From: Parvicella sp964387945
Lineage (GTDB): Bacteria > Bacteroidota > Bacteroidia > Flavobacteriales_D > Parvicellaceae
Reading direction: 5' to 3'
Length of the DNA stretch: 64,000 bases
Assembly: GCA_964387945.1 (NCBI GenBank)
Contig: CAYLYX010000001.1
Location: forward strand, 1-64,000
Notes under the pieces: generated by a model
What the model was told of the DNA's origin: nothing
The model's input: the letters and a program-made list of their open reading frames with translations, nothing else
Database searches by the model: none
Position numbers and translations under genes: made by a program
Shown: positions 25,852 through 35,334 of the stretch, in pieces
Layout: the number at the start of each line of letters is the position of its first letter
Numbering within the stretch: position 1 is the stretch's first letter

Positions 25852-28800
25852 TTAATAATTGCTCTTCAACTCCCATCCAGCAATTCTATACACCCACAAC
25901 TTTAATCTGTAAAGCAAATAGTACATGACTGGAACAGCAACCAATGTAAGGAATGTAGCAAACGTCAATCCGTAGATAATGGCTTTACTCATCGGTCCAA
26001 AGAAAATGGCGTTGTCTCCCCCAAAGAAAATCTTCGGATCAAACTCTGTAAACAACGAGAAAAAGTCGATGTTCATACCCGTTGCCAATGGTACCAAACC
26101 TAGAATGGTCGTAATGGCTGTTAATAGTACAGGTCTTAACCTTGTTTGCCCACCGCTGACGATACTCTCTTTTACCTCTTCAATAGACAGTTGATCCGTC
26201 TCGCTCATTCCCAACTCCTCTTTCTTTCGTGTTCTCAATAAGTTGGTGTAATCAATCAAAACAATCGCATTGTTCACCACAATACCAGCAAGCGAAATAA
26301 TTCCGATCATGGTCATGATAATTACAAAAGGATCTCTGGTGATCACAATTCCAAGGAAAACCCCTGCCAAACTTAGTATTACGGACATCAAAATGATGGT
26401 AGGTGTTGAGAATGAGTTGAACTGTGTTACGATAATCAACAGAATCAAGAACACGGCAATCATTAACGCTGTAGAGAGAAAGCTCATCTCTTTTGCTTGC
26501 TCTTCCATTTGCCCTCCAAACTTAAACTTCACGCCTTGTGCTTCGAACTTCTTCCACTCCGCAGAATTCGTAAAATCATCCATTTGAGCCTTGTATTTCT
26601 CTACCACCTCGTTTCCATTTGCACCTTCCGTAATTCCAGCATATGCAACCACCACGTTATCGAGATCTTTTCGCTTGATCGAAGTATTCTTGTAAACTAC
26701 GTCATAGTCTTTTACCATCGACATGATTGGGATGTTCAACTTCTGCCCACGGTTGTTCATGAACATGATTTTTTGATTCAACAAGGCATCGATGTCACCT
26801 CTAAACTCACTGACGAAACGTACATTCAAATCGTATAACTCATCACCCTTTTCGAAGGTAGAGATGTCTTTACCAAATAAGGCTGTCCTTACTGTAGATG
26901 CTACTTGTCCGAAACTCATTCCACTTCTACGAATCATGGTTCTATCGAAGTCAATCTTAAACTCCGCCTTGCTTATTTTAACGTCCGTATCCACTTGTTG
27001 CGAACCTTCAATATTTAAGGTGTTCATGTAATTCTTCAAAGCCGTTGCAGCATCGATGAGTGTATTGTAATCATCGGAACCGGTCACCTCCACATAAACG
27101 GGCGGCTCCTGCGGAGGCCCTTGTGGCTCCTTGTCCACCGTGATTTTAAGATCCGCCAGATTTCCTTTCCAGTTCTTGAGCTTTTCCTCAATTTTCAGTT
27201 TTACATCGTTCGTGTTGATTCCCTTACGATGAGAGTATTCACTAAAAGTAACGGTAATTCTTGCTTTGTGCGGTGTTTCTCCAAAAGAAGCTCCCGCCAT
27301 CGGGTCAGATGTTCCTTTTCCTACCTGCTCAATAACAGATGCAATGAAGTAAGTCGTATCCTTTGACTTCGTACCATCTGGAAGCACAATATTCTCCACA
27401 TCATACATCTCATAGTAGCTCTTTCCTAACTTTTTCCCATTGGTGTTTACCGCTTCTTCATTCAACACCTCATCAATCAACACCTTGACATCTTTTGCTG
27501 TCTCGTTGGTAACGGCAATATCCGTTCCCGTAGGATGCTCAATGAAGATATTGATATAATTGGGCTCATTGTTAGGGAAGAACTCTACTTTAGTTGGGAA
27601 CATTCCTACCAGAACAAAAGATAGAATCAACACCCAAAAAGTTCCAAAAAACACATAAGAAGGTCTTGCTGTAAGTCCCTTGATGATTTTCGCTATAGTA
27701 TTTCCAGCCCCACCTTTTCCTTTGAATAGTCTATAGAAAAAACCAGCTATAAGCTTTGGCTCTCTTGAAGCTAGAATCCACTTCAGCATTTTTCGATAGG
27801 CATTTTCCATTTTTGGCAGTAAACCATTTTGGAACTTGAGGGTAAGCGGGAACAACACATACATGTTCAAAAAGATCAACAGTCCGATCACGATGAACAG
27901 GTTTCCGAACCCGATAGATCCCGCTCCATAGGATAAGAGTCCCAGAACTAGCAATATTCCGAAAGAGATCAACGCATTCTTGAGCTTAGGCTTTTCTTGT
28001 TCTACTCTCATCAACATGGCTGTAAGCACGGGGTTGATCACGAGGGCAACAAACAACGATGAACCTAGTACAATCATCAATGTAATTGGAAGGTATTGCA
28101 TGAACTCACCCATGATCCCCGGCCAAAGTGCCAATGGAATAAATGCGGCCAAAGTAGTTGCTGTAGAAGCAATGATCGGCCAGGCAACCTCTCCCACACC
28201 TTTCTTAGCGGCAGTGATGCCATCCATACCTTCGTCCATGAGTCGATAAATGTTTTCGACCACCACGATTCCGTTATCCACCAACATTCCTAGAGCCAGA
28301 ACTAGTGAAAACAACACCATTACGTTCAAGGTAACGCCCGCTGCGTGAAGCAGCATAAAACTCATGAACATCGATAAGGGTATTGCCACACCCACAAACA
28401 GTGCATTTCTTAATCCCAAGAAGAATAAGAGAACACCTACCACGAGAATCACCCCAAAGATGATGGAGTTCTCCAAGTTGCTTACCTGAGATCGGATTTG
28501 GGTAGATTGATCATTCGTAAAAGTCACGGTCATGCCTCCCAGTTTTCCATCATCCACAGCCTCTCCTACGACTAGCTTCACCTGATCAATTGCTTCGATA
28601 ATGTTGGCACCTGCACGCTTTTTAATATCAAGCATCACTACCGACTTATCCGATTGTCTGGCAAAGCTGGTTGTATCGGTATCACCAAAACTAACTTCGG
28701 CTACTTCATGCAGGTACACATCTTTATTACCATCGTGCTTCACTATCAGGTTCTGAATCTCTTCAATCGTTTCGAATTTCCCTTCGAACATTACGAAGTG

Positions 28801-29514
28801 ATCAATTCCATCAATTTTCAAGTTACCCGCACCGATGTTTACGTTTTCTTGTTGAATGGCCTGTTCCACATCGCTCACACTCACTTGCTTACTTTCTGCG
28901 ATGTCTTGCTTCATCTCTATCTTCAGCTTTTGCTCCTGAACCCCTCTGATCTCCACTTCGCTGATCTCTGATAAACCTTCAATTTTATCCTTGAGATACT
29001 CCGCCTTGTCGTTAAGCATTTGCACTGGATAATCACCAGATAGGTTGATGTTCAGGATTGGAAAATCATTGACATCCATTTGAGCAATCGTTGGTTCTAC
29101 TGGTAAGTCTTGCGCAAAATTCTTATCTGATTTAGCATCCGTTACAGCTGACTCCACCAGATCTTTCGCTTCATCTGGTGTGACGGCAAAATCAAACTTC
29201 ACCACCAGGATACCAAAGTCTTGCATGGAGGTTGTTTCGATATGGTCTACACCTTTGATTTTATTCAGCTCTTTCTCGATCGGTTTCACCACTTTATCTT
29301 TGATAATATCAGGTGAGTTTCCAGGATATGGGACATTCACATAGATCTCCGGCATCTGAATCTCAGGAAAGCTCTCTCGACTCATGTTTTGATAGGCGCT
29401 AATTCCACCGATCAAAAGAATCATCAGAATCAGGTAGACCGTCTTTCTGTTGTTCACAGACAAGGACGACAACCTAAACTCTTTTAGTTTATCTAAATTC
29501 GATTTTTGTTCCAT
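25852..29514 (-). CDS. RND efflux pump, inner-membrane permease
   Basis: 1220 residues, AcrB/MexB superfamily: a proton-driven inner-membrane pump exporting compounds through the adaptor and TolC-like channel encoded upstream. Twelve core membrane helices and two large periplasmic loops are visible; helix 4 reads ALGMLVDNGIVVVENI, where AcrB has two consecutive Asp, so the second acidic residue is Asn here. It is longer than the usual ~1040 residues because of an insertion at about 503-611 between helices 6 and 7, containing additional hydrophobic segments (for example ALISFGILLVLGLLSYGAG and LFIVIGLLIFLNMYVLF). Last gene of the tetR-tolC-adaptor-RND operon. Substrate unknown. Confidence 0.92.
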   Translation of the reverse strand: MEQKSNLDKLKEFRLSSLSVNNRKTVYLILMILLIGGISAYQNMSRESFPEIQMPEIYVNVPYPGNSPDIIKDKVVKPIEKELNKIKGVDHIETTSMQDFGILVVKFDFAVTPDEAKDLVESAVTDAKSDKNFAQDLPVEPTIAQMDVNDFPILNINLSGDYPVQMLNDKAEYLKDKIEGLSEISEVEIRGVQEQKLKIEMKQDIAESKQVSVSDVEQAIQQENVNIGAGNLKIDGIDHFVMFEGKFETIEEIQNLIVKHDGNKDVYLHEVAEVSFGDTDTTSFARQSDKSVVMLDIKKRAGANIIEAIDQVKLVVGEAVDDGKLGGMTVTFTNDQSTQIRSQVSNLENSIIFGVILVVGVLLFFLGLRNALFVGVAIPLSMFMSFMLLHAAGVTLNVMVLFSLVLALGMLVDNGIVVVENIYRLMDEGMDGITAAKKGVGEVAWPIIASTATTLAAFIPLALWPGIMGEFMQYLPITLMIVLGSSLFVALVINPVLTAMLMRVEQEKPKLKNALISFGILLVLGLLSYGAGSIGFGNLFIVIGLLIFLNMYVLFPLTLKFQNGLLPKMENAYRKMLKWILASREPKLIAGFFYRLFKGKGGAGNTIAKIIKGLTARPSYVFFGTFWVLILSFVLVGMFPTKVEFFPNNEPNYINIFIEHPTGTDIAVTNETAKDVKVLIDEVLNEEAVNTNGKKLGKSYYEMYDVENIVLPDGTKSKDTTYFIASVIEQVGKGTSDPMAGASFGETPHKARITVTFSEYSHRKGINTNDVKLKIEEKLKNWKGNLADLKITVDKEPQGPPQEPPVYVEVTGSDDYNTLIDAATALKNYMNTLNIEGSQQVDTDVKISKAEFKIDFDRTMIRRSGMSFGQVASTVRTALFGKDISTFEKGDELYDLNVRFVSEFRGDIDALLNQKIMFMNNRGQKLNIPIMSMVKDYDVVYKNTSIKRKDLDNVVVAYAGITEGANGNEVVEKYKAQMDDFTNSAEWKKFEAQGVKFKFGGQMEEQAKEMSFLSTALMIAVFLILLIIVTQFNSFSTPTIILMSVILSLAGVFLGIVITRDPFVIIMTMIGIISLAGIVVNNAIVLIDYTNLLRTRKKEELGMSETDQLSIEEVKESIVSGGQTRLRPVLLTAITTILGLVPLATGMNIDFFSLFTEFDPKIFFGGDNAIFFGPMSKAIIYGLTFATFLTLVAVPVMYYLLYRLKLWVYRIAGWELKSNY

Positions 29515-29540
29515 TTTAATGTTGTTTTAGTCGTTTGGAA

Positions 29541-30701
29541 TTACTCTTCTGTAATCTCAACTACATTACCTTCGTACACCTCTGTTCTTCCTCGCTCGAT
29601 GATCATCTGTCCAATTTTGAGTCCTTCCAAAACCACAACTTCACCATCATAACTTGCTCCAGTTTTTAAGGTTTGCTTCACCACGTTATAGCGTTGGATG
29701 GAATCGTTGCTTAAATCAGCATTCTTTTCAACCACATAAACGTATTGATCTTTATCGGCTCCTTTCATCACGACTTTGCTAGGAATAACAACAGCAGCAC
29801 TATCTACCATATCTCTCACGTTGAGGTTCGCAACCAAATTAGGCACCATTTTGGAAGTTGGTTCTGGTAGATCCACCTCGAGCTGGATCGTACGATTCAC
29901 AGGATCTACATAACCTCCAACTCTAGAAACCTTAAGTCCTTCAACCTTCTGTTTCAACATTGGAAACTCAGCGTTCACTTTAGCACCTTCATTTAAAGTA
30001 GGTAGGTAAGCTTCAGAAACTTCCGCTACCACTTTCCTGTCTTTCTGTCCAACCAACATGATAATGGCTGTAGAAGGACCAGCCATCTGACCTTCTACGA
30101 CATAAACTTCTTCTACCACACCCGTAAAAGGTGCATAAAGTTTGAATTTACCCGCTTGAGTCTGTAATGACTTCTTGGTTTGTTGTAAGGTCTTTAATTG
30201 ACCTTCTGCTTGCTTCATTTGCAGTTCCGTTCCAACTCCCTGATCGTAGAGACTTTTTTGCTTATCGTAGAGATACTGAGCCAGTTCAATTTGTTCGTCC
30301 AGCTCTTTCATATTGCTGGCGATTACATCGCTATCAAACGTAGCCAAAAGTTCTCCTTCATTCACCACTTGTCCTTCTTTGGCTTTCACTGGCAGTGATT
30401 TAATGAGTCCACCAGTTTCAGGAACTACCATCACCATTTTTCCTGCTTCAATAGCTCCCTGCACCGTGATATAATGCTCAAAAATCTTTTTGTCCGCTGT
30501 TGCAATCGTTACATCTGGGTAATCGGTTTCATCAACCCCATCGGAAAGCGAGTCTAGCTGATGAATTACCTCTTCTAAACGTTTAGTATCTTCGGCTATG
30601 GAGGCTTTCAGCTCGTCCTTTTCTGCCTCTAACTTCTCTACTTCGGATTGACAAGAAAACAACACTGTTGCCAAACCGATTAATAATAATGACTGTTTCA
30701 T
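29541..30701 (-). CDS. RND efflux periplasmic adaptor (membrane fusion) lipoprotein
   Basis: 386 residues. Lipobox LFSC with acylated C17, then a coiled coil (EVEKLEAEKDELKASIAEDTK), a barrel-sandwich/lipoyl-like half (VVPETGGLIKSLPVKAKEGQ and LYAPFTGVVEEVYVVEGQ), an alpha-hairpin between them (ELDEQIELAQYLYDKQKSLY) and a beta-barrel domain. Bridges the RND pump to the TolC-like channel. Sits between tolC (18-base gap) and the RND gene (26-base gap). Confidence 0.92.
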   Translation of the reverse strand: MKQSLLLIGLATVLFSCQSEVEKLEAEKDELKASIAEDTKRLEEVIHQLDSLSDGVDETDYPDVTIATADKKIFEHYITVQGAIEAGKMVMVVPETGGLIKSLPVKAKEGQVVNEGELLATFDSDVIASNMKELDEQIELAQYLYDKQKSLYDQGVGTELQMKQAEGQLKTLQQTKKSLQTQAGKFKLYAPFTGVVEEVYVVEGQMAGPSTAIIMLVGQKDRKVVAEVSEAYLPTLNEGAKVNAEFPMLKQKVEGLKVSRVGGYVDPVNRTIQLEVDLPEPTSKMVPNLVANLNVRDMVDSAAVVIPSKVVMKGADKDQYVYVVEKNADLSNDSIQRYNVVKQTLKTGASYDGEVVVLEGLKIGQMIIERGRTEVYEGNVVEITEE

Positions 30702-30719
30702 TTCTTTAGTTGTAATAGG

Positions 30720-32042
30720 TTATAATTTGTTCGCTAATTTGTCTAATGCCACCTTTGCTTTTACAAGCTCAAATAGGGCGTTGGTATATTCTGTTTGGGT
30801 TTGCAACAACTGACTCTGTGATTGCGTAAGTTCAATGCTTGAAACCACTCCTTCTTTATAGAGAATTTGGTTGTCGTTAAATACTTGTTGTGCTACTTCA
30901 ATCGACTTTTCTTTTACGATCAAGGTCTCCATTGCCAGTGTATAGTTTGTCTTTGCCTGGTTGATCTGTAGTTGCAACCCTTGCTCAACAAATTCCAATT
31001 GATTTTGTGTTTTTTCTACCTCAATTTTAGCTTGACTTACTTGAGCAGACCGCTGACCACTACTAAAAATGGGAATATTCAACTGAAGTCCCCAGATCGT
31101 TGCCGGATACCAAGGTTCATCTCCGCTAAAAAAGTTAAAATCGTTACGTAGCGCCTGTTGTTGGTGGTTGAAAAATGCAGCCAACGATGGCAAGTAGTTC
31201 GCTTTCATGTTTTTTAAGTTCAACTCATTCAAGTCCAATTGATTCTCCAGAATCTGATAGTCAATGTTTTGCGTTGGGCTCACCTGTGGAGCATCCGCAG
31301 TTTGCTCTCTGTTCAAACTACCTTCTACTTCAATGGAGTTAGAAAGTGGCATTCCCATGTGATACTTCAACAGATCCTTAGCCATCTTGATTTGAGCATC
31401 TACTTGGGTAAGTCCATTTTGCACTTGCAAAACCGACAGTTCGAGTTGAGAGGCGTTTGTCGCTACCATCACTTCGGCTTCTACTAATTTCTTCGTGGAT
31501 GCCAGCAACTCTTCCATAGTAGCCAGCGATTCTTCAAGAATTCCACGATTCTCTCTTAAAACCAACACGGTGTAGTAGGCTTCCGTTACGTTTGCCTTAA
31601 TATCAATTGCCTTCTTTTCGCTCAGCACACTGTACATTTCCTGACTAGCTTTTACGGCCTGTAGTCCAACGATGTAGTTTCCGCTAAAAATCAATTGCGA
31701 CACAGAGATACTTCCAGTAACGGTATAATCTGTACCAAACTTTACACCTACAAGTTCGTCAGCAGGCGCCATTGGGTTGAACGCATTTGCGGGCAGAACC
31801 TGCGTAGGAATATCCAGGTAATTCTGAAATTCTCCCTTAGCAGAAATCTGTGGCAATCCTTGTGCGGTGGTCTCCCACACTTTCTTCTTCATGATCAGCT
31901 CATCCAAACGAGCATTTTGAAATTCTTTGTTGTGCTCGAGTGCGTACTGTTTTGCCGACTCGAGGTTGAACGAGTTTTGTGCAACAGTGTGAAACACACA
32001 GGTCAAAAGCACAATTGAGGTTAGTATTTTCATGTTGTTCAT
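30720..32042 (-). CDS. TolC-family outer-membrane efflux protein
   Basis: 440 residues: signal peptide (MNNMKILTSIVLLTCVFHTVAQ), then two similar halves of long amphipathic helices (SFNLESAKQYALEHNKEF; YKEGVVSSIELTQSQSQLLQTQTEY), the pattern of OEP-domain channel proteins. Forms the outer-membrane exit of the pump. Its ATG shares a base with the TAA of the upstream tetR-type gene (TAATG), indicating translational coupling. Confidence 0.92.
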   Translation of the reverse strand: MNNMKILTSIVLLTCVFHTVAQNSFNLESAKQYALEHNKEFQNARLDELIMKKKVWETTAQGLPQISAKGEFQNYLDIPTQVLPANAFNPMAPADELVGVKFGTDYTVTGSISVSQLIFSGNYIVGLQAVKASQEMYSVLSEKKAIDIKANVTEAYYTVLVLRENRGILEESLATMEELLASTKKLVEAEVMVATNASQLELSVLQVQNGLTQVDAQIKMAKDLLKYHMGMPLSNSIEVEGSLNREQTADAPQVSPTQNIDYQILENQLDLNELNLKNMKANYLPSLAAFFNHQQQALRNDFNFFSGDEPWYPATIWGLQLNIPIFSSGQRSAQVSQAKIEVEKTQNQLEFVEQGLQLQINQAKTNYTLAMETLIVKEKSIEVAQQVFNDNQILYKEGVVSSIELTQSQSQLLQTQTEYTNALFELVKAKVALDKLANKL

Positions 32043-32665
32043 TATAAATTCGGTAATTCCTTTGATATTCTTTTTGACAAATACTCGAGTCCTTTAGGAG
32101 AAGCGATCCCACGAATGTGATAGCGAATCATCTCCAGATGAACCTGCGGGTAAGTATATTCTGATGGTGCAAACACCTCATGGTTCCAAATGGCGTCAAT
32201 TTTTGCCAGATACAATTTTGCAATTATATCGGCATTCAGGTTTTCTCTGTACAAGCCTTCTTCAATACCACGCTTAAGATTTGCTACTACAGTAGTGGCA
32301 ATGAAAACGTTCTTATGGTTGAAGAAAATTTGAAAAGAAGCTGGGTAGTACTTCTTAAGATCAAACATCACAGAGGGGTGCATTTGCTTGAGCATTTGAT
32401 TCGCGAACTCAGAAATTCGGATGATCTCATCAATTGCATTATCTGACTCATCAATGATTCCCTGAATACTGCACTCCTCACCGGTGATTAACAAGCCGGT
32501 TACTTCTTTTACGATGTCTGCTTTGTCCTTAAAGTATTTGTAAAGTGTCTTTTTTGAGATGGACAGATTCCTCGCAATATCATCCATATTGACACTTCTA
32601 ACTCCCAGTCTCATAAAGACTTCGGCTATCTTATGCGTCAATTCAATCTTATAATCATTTTCCAT
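32042..32665 (-). CDS. TetR/AcrR-family regulator of the efflux operon
   Basis: 207 residues from ATG 32665 (MENDYKIELTHKIAEVF). The N-terminal helix-turn-helix is typical: RSVNMDDIARNLSISKKTLYKYFKDKADIV. The C-terminal ligand domain is divergent, so the inducer is unknown. First gene of the efflux operon, so it probably represses itself and the pump; the palindrome at 32700-32728 overlaps the expected -33 region. The in-frame extension to 32707 crosses the promoter and is rejected. Confidence 0.9.
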   Translation of the reverse strand: MENDYKIELTHKIAEVFMRLGVRSVNMDDIARNLSISKKTLYKYFKDKADIVKEVTGLLITGEECSIQGIIDESDNAIDEIIRISEFANQMLKQMHPSVMFDLKKYYPASFQIFFNHKNVFIATTVVANLKRGIEEGLYRENLNADIIAKLYLAKIDAIWNHEVFAPSEYTYPQVHLEMIRYHIRGIASPKGLEYLSKRISKELPNL

Positions 32666-32673
32666 AACGGGGA

Positions 32674-32681
32674 CAAATGTA
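32674..32681 (-). promoter_or_regulatory. -7 box TACATTTG of the tetR-tolC-MFP-RND operon
   Basis: Perfect TAnnTTTG on the minus strand nine bases ahead of the ATG at 32665, predicting a nearly leaderless message. Confidence 0.5.
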
Positions 32682-32699
32682 ATAGAAAATGAATACAAC

Positions 32700-32728
32700 G
32701 GAAACATTTTTAGACAAAAAACGTTTCC
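32700..32728. promoter_or_regulatory. 29-base palindrome, candidate TetR operator
   Basis: GGAAAC and GTTTCC arms, each followed inward by a matching T5/A5 block, form a near-perfect 29-base inverted repeat starting at the expected -33 position of the promoter whose -7 box is at 32674-32681. It has no T-run after it on the minus strand, so an operator fits better than a terminator. Confidence 0.5.
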
Positions 32729-32735
32729 AGTAGGT

Positions 32736-33530
32736 TTACTTAATATAATCTACAGATCGAATCGCGATTTCTTCCAACGAATTGGGGAGTATTTTTTCTT
32801 GCCATGGATGGTGGCTACCGAAGGTATGACCAGTGTTTAACGCATATAATTCTGAAAACGGACTTGCAGCATGCAGTCTATGCGCTTCTGACAGGTCTAC
32901 TGCCTTATCTTCAGAACCGTGAACGATCAAATGAGGGATTGTTAATTTGCTAGCCCATTGTTGAATGTCTAATTGTTCCTCATTTCTGATAAAATCCTCA
33001 TAAAAAGAAAAGTAATGCGGCATTTTTTGCTTCGTTCTACCGTTTACAACATAACGAACACCTTCATTTCGCCAAGTTTCTAATTCTTCTCCTAAAGGGA
33101 ACCTGCTTTTGAAATCACTAACACTCGCCCAAGTGATTAGTTTTTGAACATTTTTGTTCTGAGCAGCCACCAACGTTGCAATACCACCACCTCTGCTATG
33201 CCCAAGCAGCGCAATTTTTTTGTCAGGATAACTTTTACTTACAAAAGCTACAACGTCATGAGCGTCAGTTACCTCTTGAGAATAGGTGTTTCTTCCAAAC
33301 GCGTCCAAATCTGGGAAATCGATTGGATCATTTAACGTTCCTCCATTGAGCGAAAAATTAAACTTCAGAAAATCAATCCCATGTTCAGCAAAGGTTTCAG
33401 CTACTAGGTTCCATGCTCCCCAGTCCTTATAGCCTTTATAACCATGACAGAAAATCACGATCCATTCGGATGAGTCGGCAAATGAGATATCAGCCAATAT
33501 TCTTCTACCTATTACAACTTTTTCTTTCAA
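32736..33530 (-). CDS. alpha/beta hydrolase
   Basis: 264 residues, no signal peptide, cytoplasmic. HGYKG near the oxyanion site, nucleophile elbow GHSRGG, a later Asp in HGSEDKAVDL and the final His in NTGHTFGSHHPW complete the usual triad order. Resembles prolyl-oligopeptidase/dienelactone-hydrolase-like enzymes; substrate unknown. Start is TTG 33530 (MKEKVVIGRR), immediately downstream of the cyclophilin terminator, so it may depend on partial read-through or a weak promoter I cannot see. Confidence 0.82.
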   Translation of the reverse strand: MKEKVVIGRRILADISFADSSEWIVIFCHGYKGYKDWGAWNLVAETFAEHGIDFLKFNFSLNGGTLNDPIDFPDLDAFGRNTYSQEVTDAHDVVAFVSKSYPDKKIALLGHSRGGGIATLVAAQNKNVQKLITWASVSDFKSRFPLGEELETWRNEGVRYVVNGRTKQKMPHYFSFYEDFIRNEEQLDIQQWASKLTIPHLIVHGSEDKAVDLSEAHRLHAASPFSELYALNTGHTFGSHHPWQEKILPNSLEEIAIRSVDYIK

Positions 33531-33533
33531 AAC

Positions 33534-33558
33534 AAAAAAGGCGCCTTACAGCGCGCCT
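33534..33558 (-). terminator. intrinsic terminator after the cyclophilin gene
   Basis: On the minus strand AGGCGC-N8-GCGCCT is followed directly by TTTTTTG. It lies eight bases after the cyclophilin stop. Confidence 0.7.
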
Positions 33559-33565
33559 CTAGATT

Positions 33566-34003
33566 TTATCCTTCAATAATTTCTACTGAATTGATCTTGT
33601 CACCGGGACGAATTTCGTCAACAACATTGATCCCGTCTGTTACCTTTCCAAAACAGGTATGGTTTCTATCCAAATGAGAAGTTTGTCTCCTGCTGTGACA
33701 GATAAAAAACTGAGAACCTCCCGTGTTTCTTCCGGCATGTGCCATGGATAGTACCCCGCGATCATGATACTGATTATCTCCATCTAATTCACAATCGATC
33801 GTATACCCAGGTCCTCCGACACCGGTTCCTTTTGGACATCCCCCCTGAATCACGAAATCTGGGATCACTCGATGAAAAGTAAGTCCATCGTAAAAACCAT
33901 CCTCAGAAAGTTTAATGAAGTTCTCTACAGTTTTTGGAGCATCGTTGTGATAGAACTCCACGTGCATATCTCCTTTTTCAGTGTGAATTATTGCCTTTTT
34001 CAT
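33566..34003 (-). CDS. cyclophilin-type peptidyl-prolyl isomerase
   Basis: 145 residues. Cyclophilin core: DAPKTVENFIKL, FHRVIPDFVIQGGCPKGTG (catalytic Arg in FHR), VLSMAHAGRNTGGSQFFI and the CFGKVTDG strand. No signal peptide from the ATG at 34003, so probably cytoplasmic. That start is fixed by a promoter whose -7 box (34017-34024) overlaps the upstream extension to 34027. Confidence 0.92.
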   Translation of the reverse strand: MKKAIIHTEKGDMHVEFYHNDAPKTVENFIKLSEDGFYDGLTFHRVIPDFVIQGGCPKGTGVGGPGYTIDCELDGDNQYHDRGVLSMAHAGRNTGGSQFFICHSRRQTSHLDRNHTCFGKVTDGINVVDEIRPGDKINSVEIIEG

Positions 34004-34016
34004 TTGCTTTTTTTTG

Positions 34017-34044
34017 CAAATATACATTCTGACAATTTAGTCAA
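34017..34044 (-). promoter_or_regulatory. promoter TTG-N17-TATATTTG of the cyclophilin gene
   Basis: Perfect -7 box TATATTTG (34017-34024) with TTG at 34042-34044 on the minus strand, 17 bases apart. Confidence 0.6.
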
Positions 34045-35140
34045 CAATTCCAAGGCAAATCTTTAAACGAATAATTTTTTTTACGGAAGTGTAAACTTGT
34101 TGTTTGAAGTCCTGATTCACTTGCATTTCGTTGAGGATATCATACACATCTTGCATTTCTTCAACAGGCATCAGCAACTGATCACAACCTGCCATGATTG
34201 CTTTAAGACCACACTGAGGAACATTTCTTACGCCCCCCATATTCATAGCGTCTGTTATAACCAAACCTCTGAAATCGAGTTCCCCTTTGAGTAAATCCGT
34301 TACAATCTTTCGCGAACAAGTAGAAGGAAGTCCTTCCGTATCGTATTCTTCATTATTCTTTACAGCGATGTGGGCTACCATAATTGAGAGCACTCCTTGC
34401 TCTATAACTGGAACGTAGTTCCTGACTTCTTTCATTTCACCATCAATGTACACAAGCTGTTTATGCGTATCACCCTGAACAAAACCATGCCCAGGAAAGT
34501 GTTTTGCAGTGGCTATAATTTGATTTTTTTGCGTCTCGACAATGAACCGATTTGAAAAGTCAATTACGGTATCCATATTAAGCCCAAAGCTTCTATTACT
34601 TACTGTTTGATTGGGAGATGCATCAATAACAGGAGCAAAGTTTTGCGTTATTCCGATTTTGTTTAGGTCGCTCGATATGATTTGGGCAACTTCTGTCACT
34701 TCTTCCTTTGTCTTTATCTCATTTGTTTTTGGGACAGGAGTTGTTTCCTTGATTTTGTAGCGAATTAGTGTCGGTTCGGCATCAGCGCTGTAGATTGGTT
34801 TGAGATAACCATGAGCATCGGCTATACTATCAAACTTAAACACGAAATTTGAAAAAGAAGTCACGTTTCCATTTAATAATAGCACTCCTCCGATCAAACC
34901 TTTTTCGGCTAGCGCTACAACGTGAGAAGTTTCTTTTCCGTGCTTACCAACAGCCGGAACGATCAACTGCCCCACTTTTAAGGTATCGTTGAGCGAAGCA
35001 AACACTTCGTCCACCTTACGCTCTAAGTCTGGGTCGTAATCAAAAAAGTCATCTAATGTAAATTGTCCACGCTGAGGAACTTCCTGCGCAGCTGCACGGC
35101 AAAAACAAGACAATAAAGTCAATACTAGGAAATATTTCAT
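34037..35140 (-). CDS. exported glycoside hydrolase family 3 enzyme (NagZ-like)
   Basis: 367 residues with a signal peptide (MKYFLVLTLLSCFCRAAAQ). The GH3 barrel shows KHFPGHGFVQGDTHKQL, carrying the Asp-His acid/base dyad of NagZ-type beta-N-acetylglucosaminidases, and GLVITDAMNMGGV with the nucleophile Asp. Predicted to remove GlcNAc from peptidoglycan or other glycans in the periplasm; being single-domain it lacks a fused beta-lactamase-like partner seen in some relatives. Its 3' end overlaps the promoter of the downstream cyclophilin gene. Confidence 0.87.
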   Translation of the reverse strand: MKYFLVLTLLSCFCRAAAQEVPQRGQFTLDDFFDYDPDLERKVDEVFASLNDTLKVGQLIVPAVGKHGKETSHVVALAEKGLIGGVLLLNGNVTSFSNFVFKFDSIADAHGYLKPIYSADAEPTLIRYKIKETTPVPKTNEIKTKEEVTEVAQIISSDLNKIGITQNFAPVIDASPNQTVSNRSFGLNMDTVIDFSNRFIVETQKNQIIATAKHFPGHGFVQGDTHKQLVYIDGEMKEVRNYVPVIEQGVLSIMVAHIAVKNNEEYDTEGLPSTCSRKIVTDLLKGELDFRGLVITDAMNMGGVRNVPQCGLKAIMAGCDQLLMPVEEMQDVYDILNEMQVNQDFKQQVYTSVKKIIRLKICLGIVD

Positions 35141-35304
35141 AATCGCATACCTTGGGATATTACAAATTTACCAGCATTCGTTAGGTTGAATTTTCATCCT
35201 TCTTGGAGTTATCAACAAACTGGTCTTAATCCCTGATTTTGTTACGGTTAATAACTTTGTTAAAAACGTAAAATACGCTCCCCAACAAGAGCATCTCTAT
35301 CCTT

Positions 35305-35312
35305 TATTTTTG
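35305..35312 (+). promoter_or_regulatory. -7 box TATTTTTG ahead of the conserved hypothetical gene
   Basis: Matches TAnnTTTG, 23 bases ahead of the ATG at 35335. A second box, TAACTTTG, lies at 35252-35259; neither has a clear -33 TTG. Confidence 0.4.
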
Positions 35313-35334
35313 TAAGCGAGAAAGACTATACGAT

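Noticed and set aside
32700..32728. Terminator of the alpha/beta hydrolase gene
   Set aside because: No T-run follows the hairpin on the minus strand; the position over the tetR promoter suits an operator better, though a dual role cannot be excluded.
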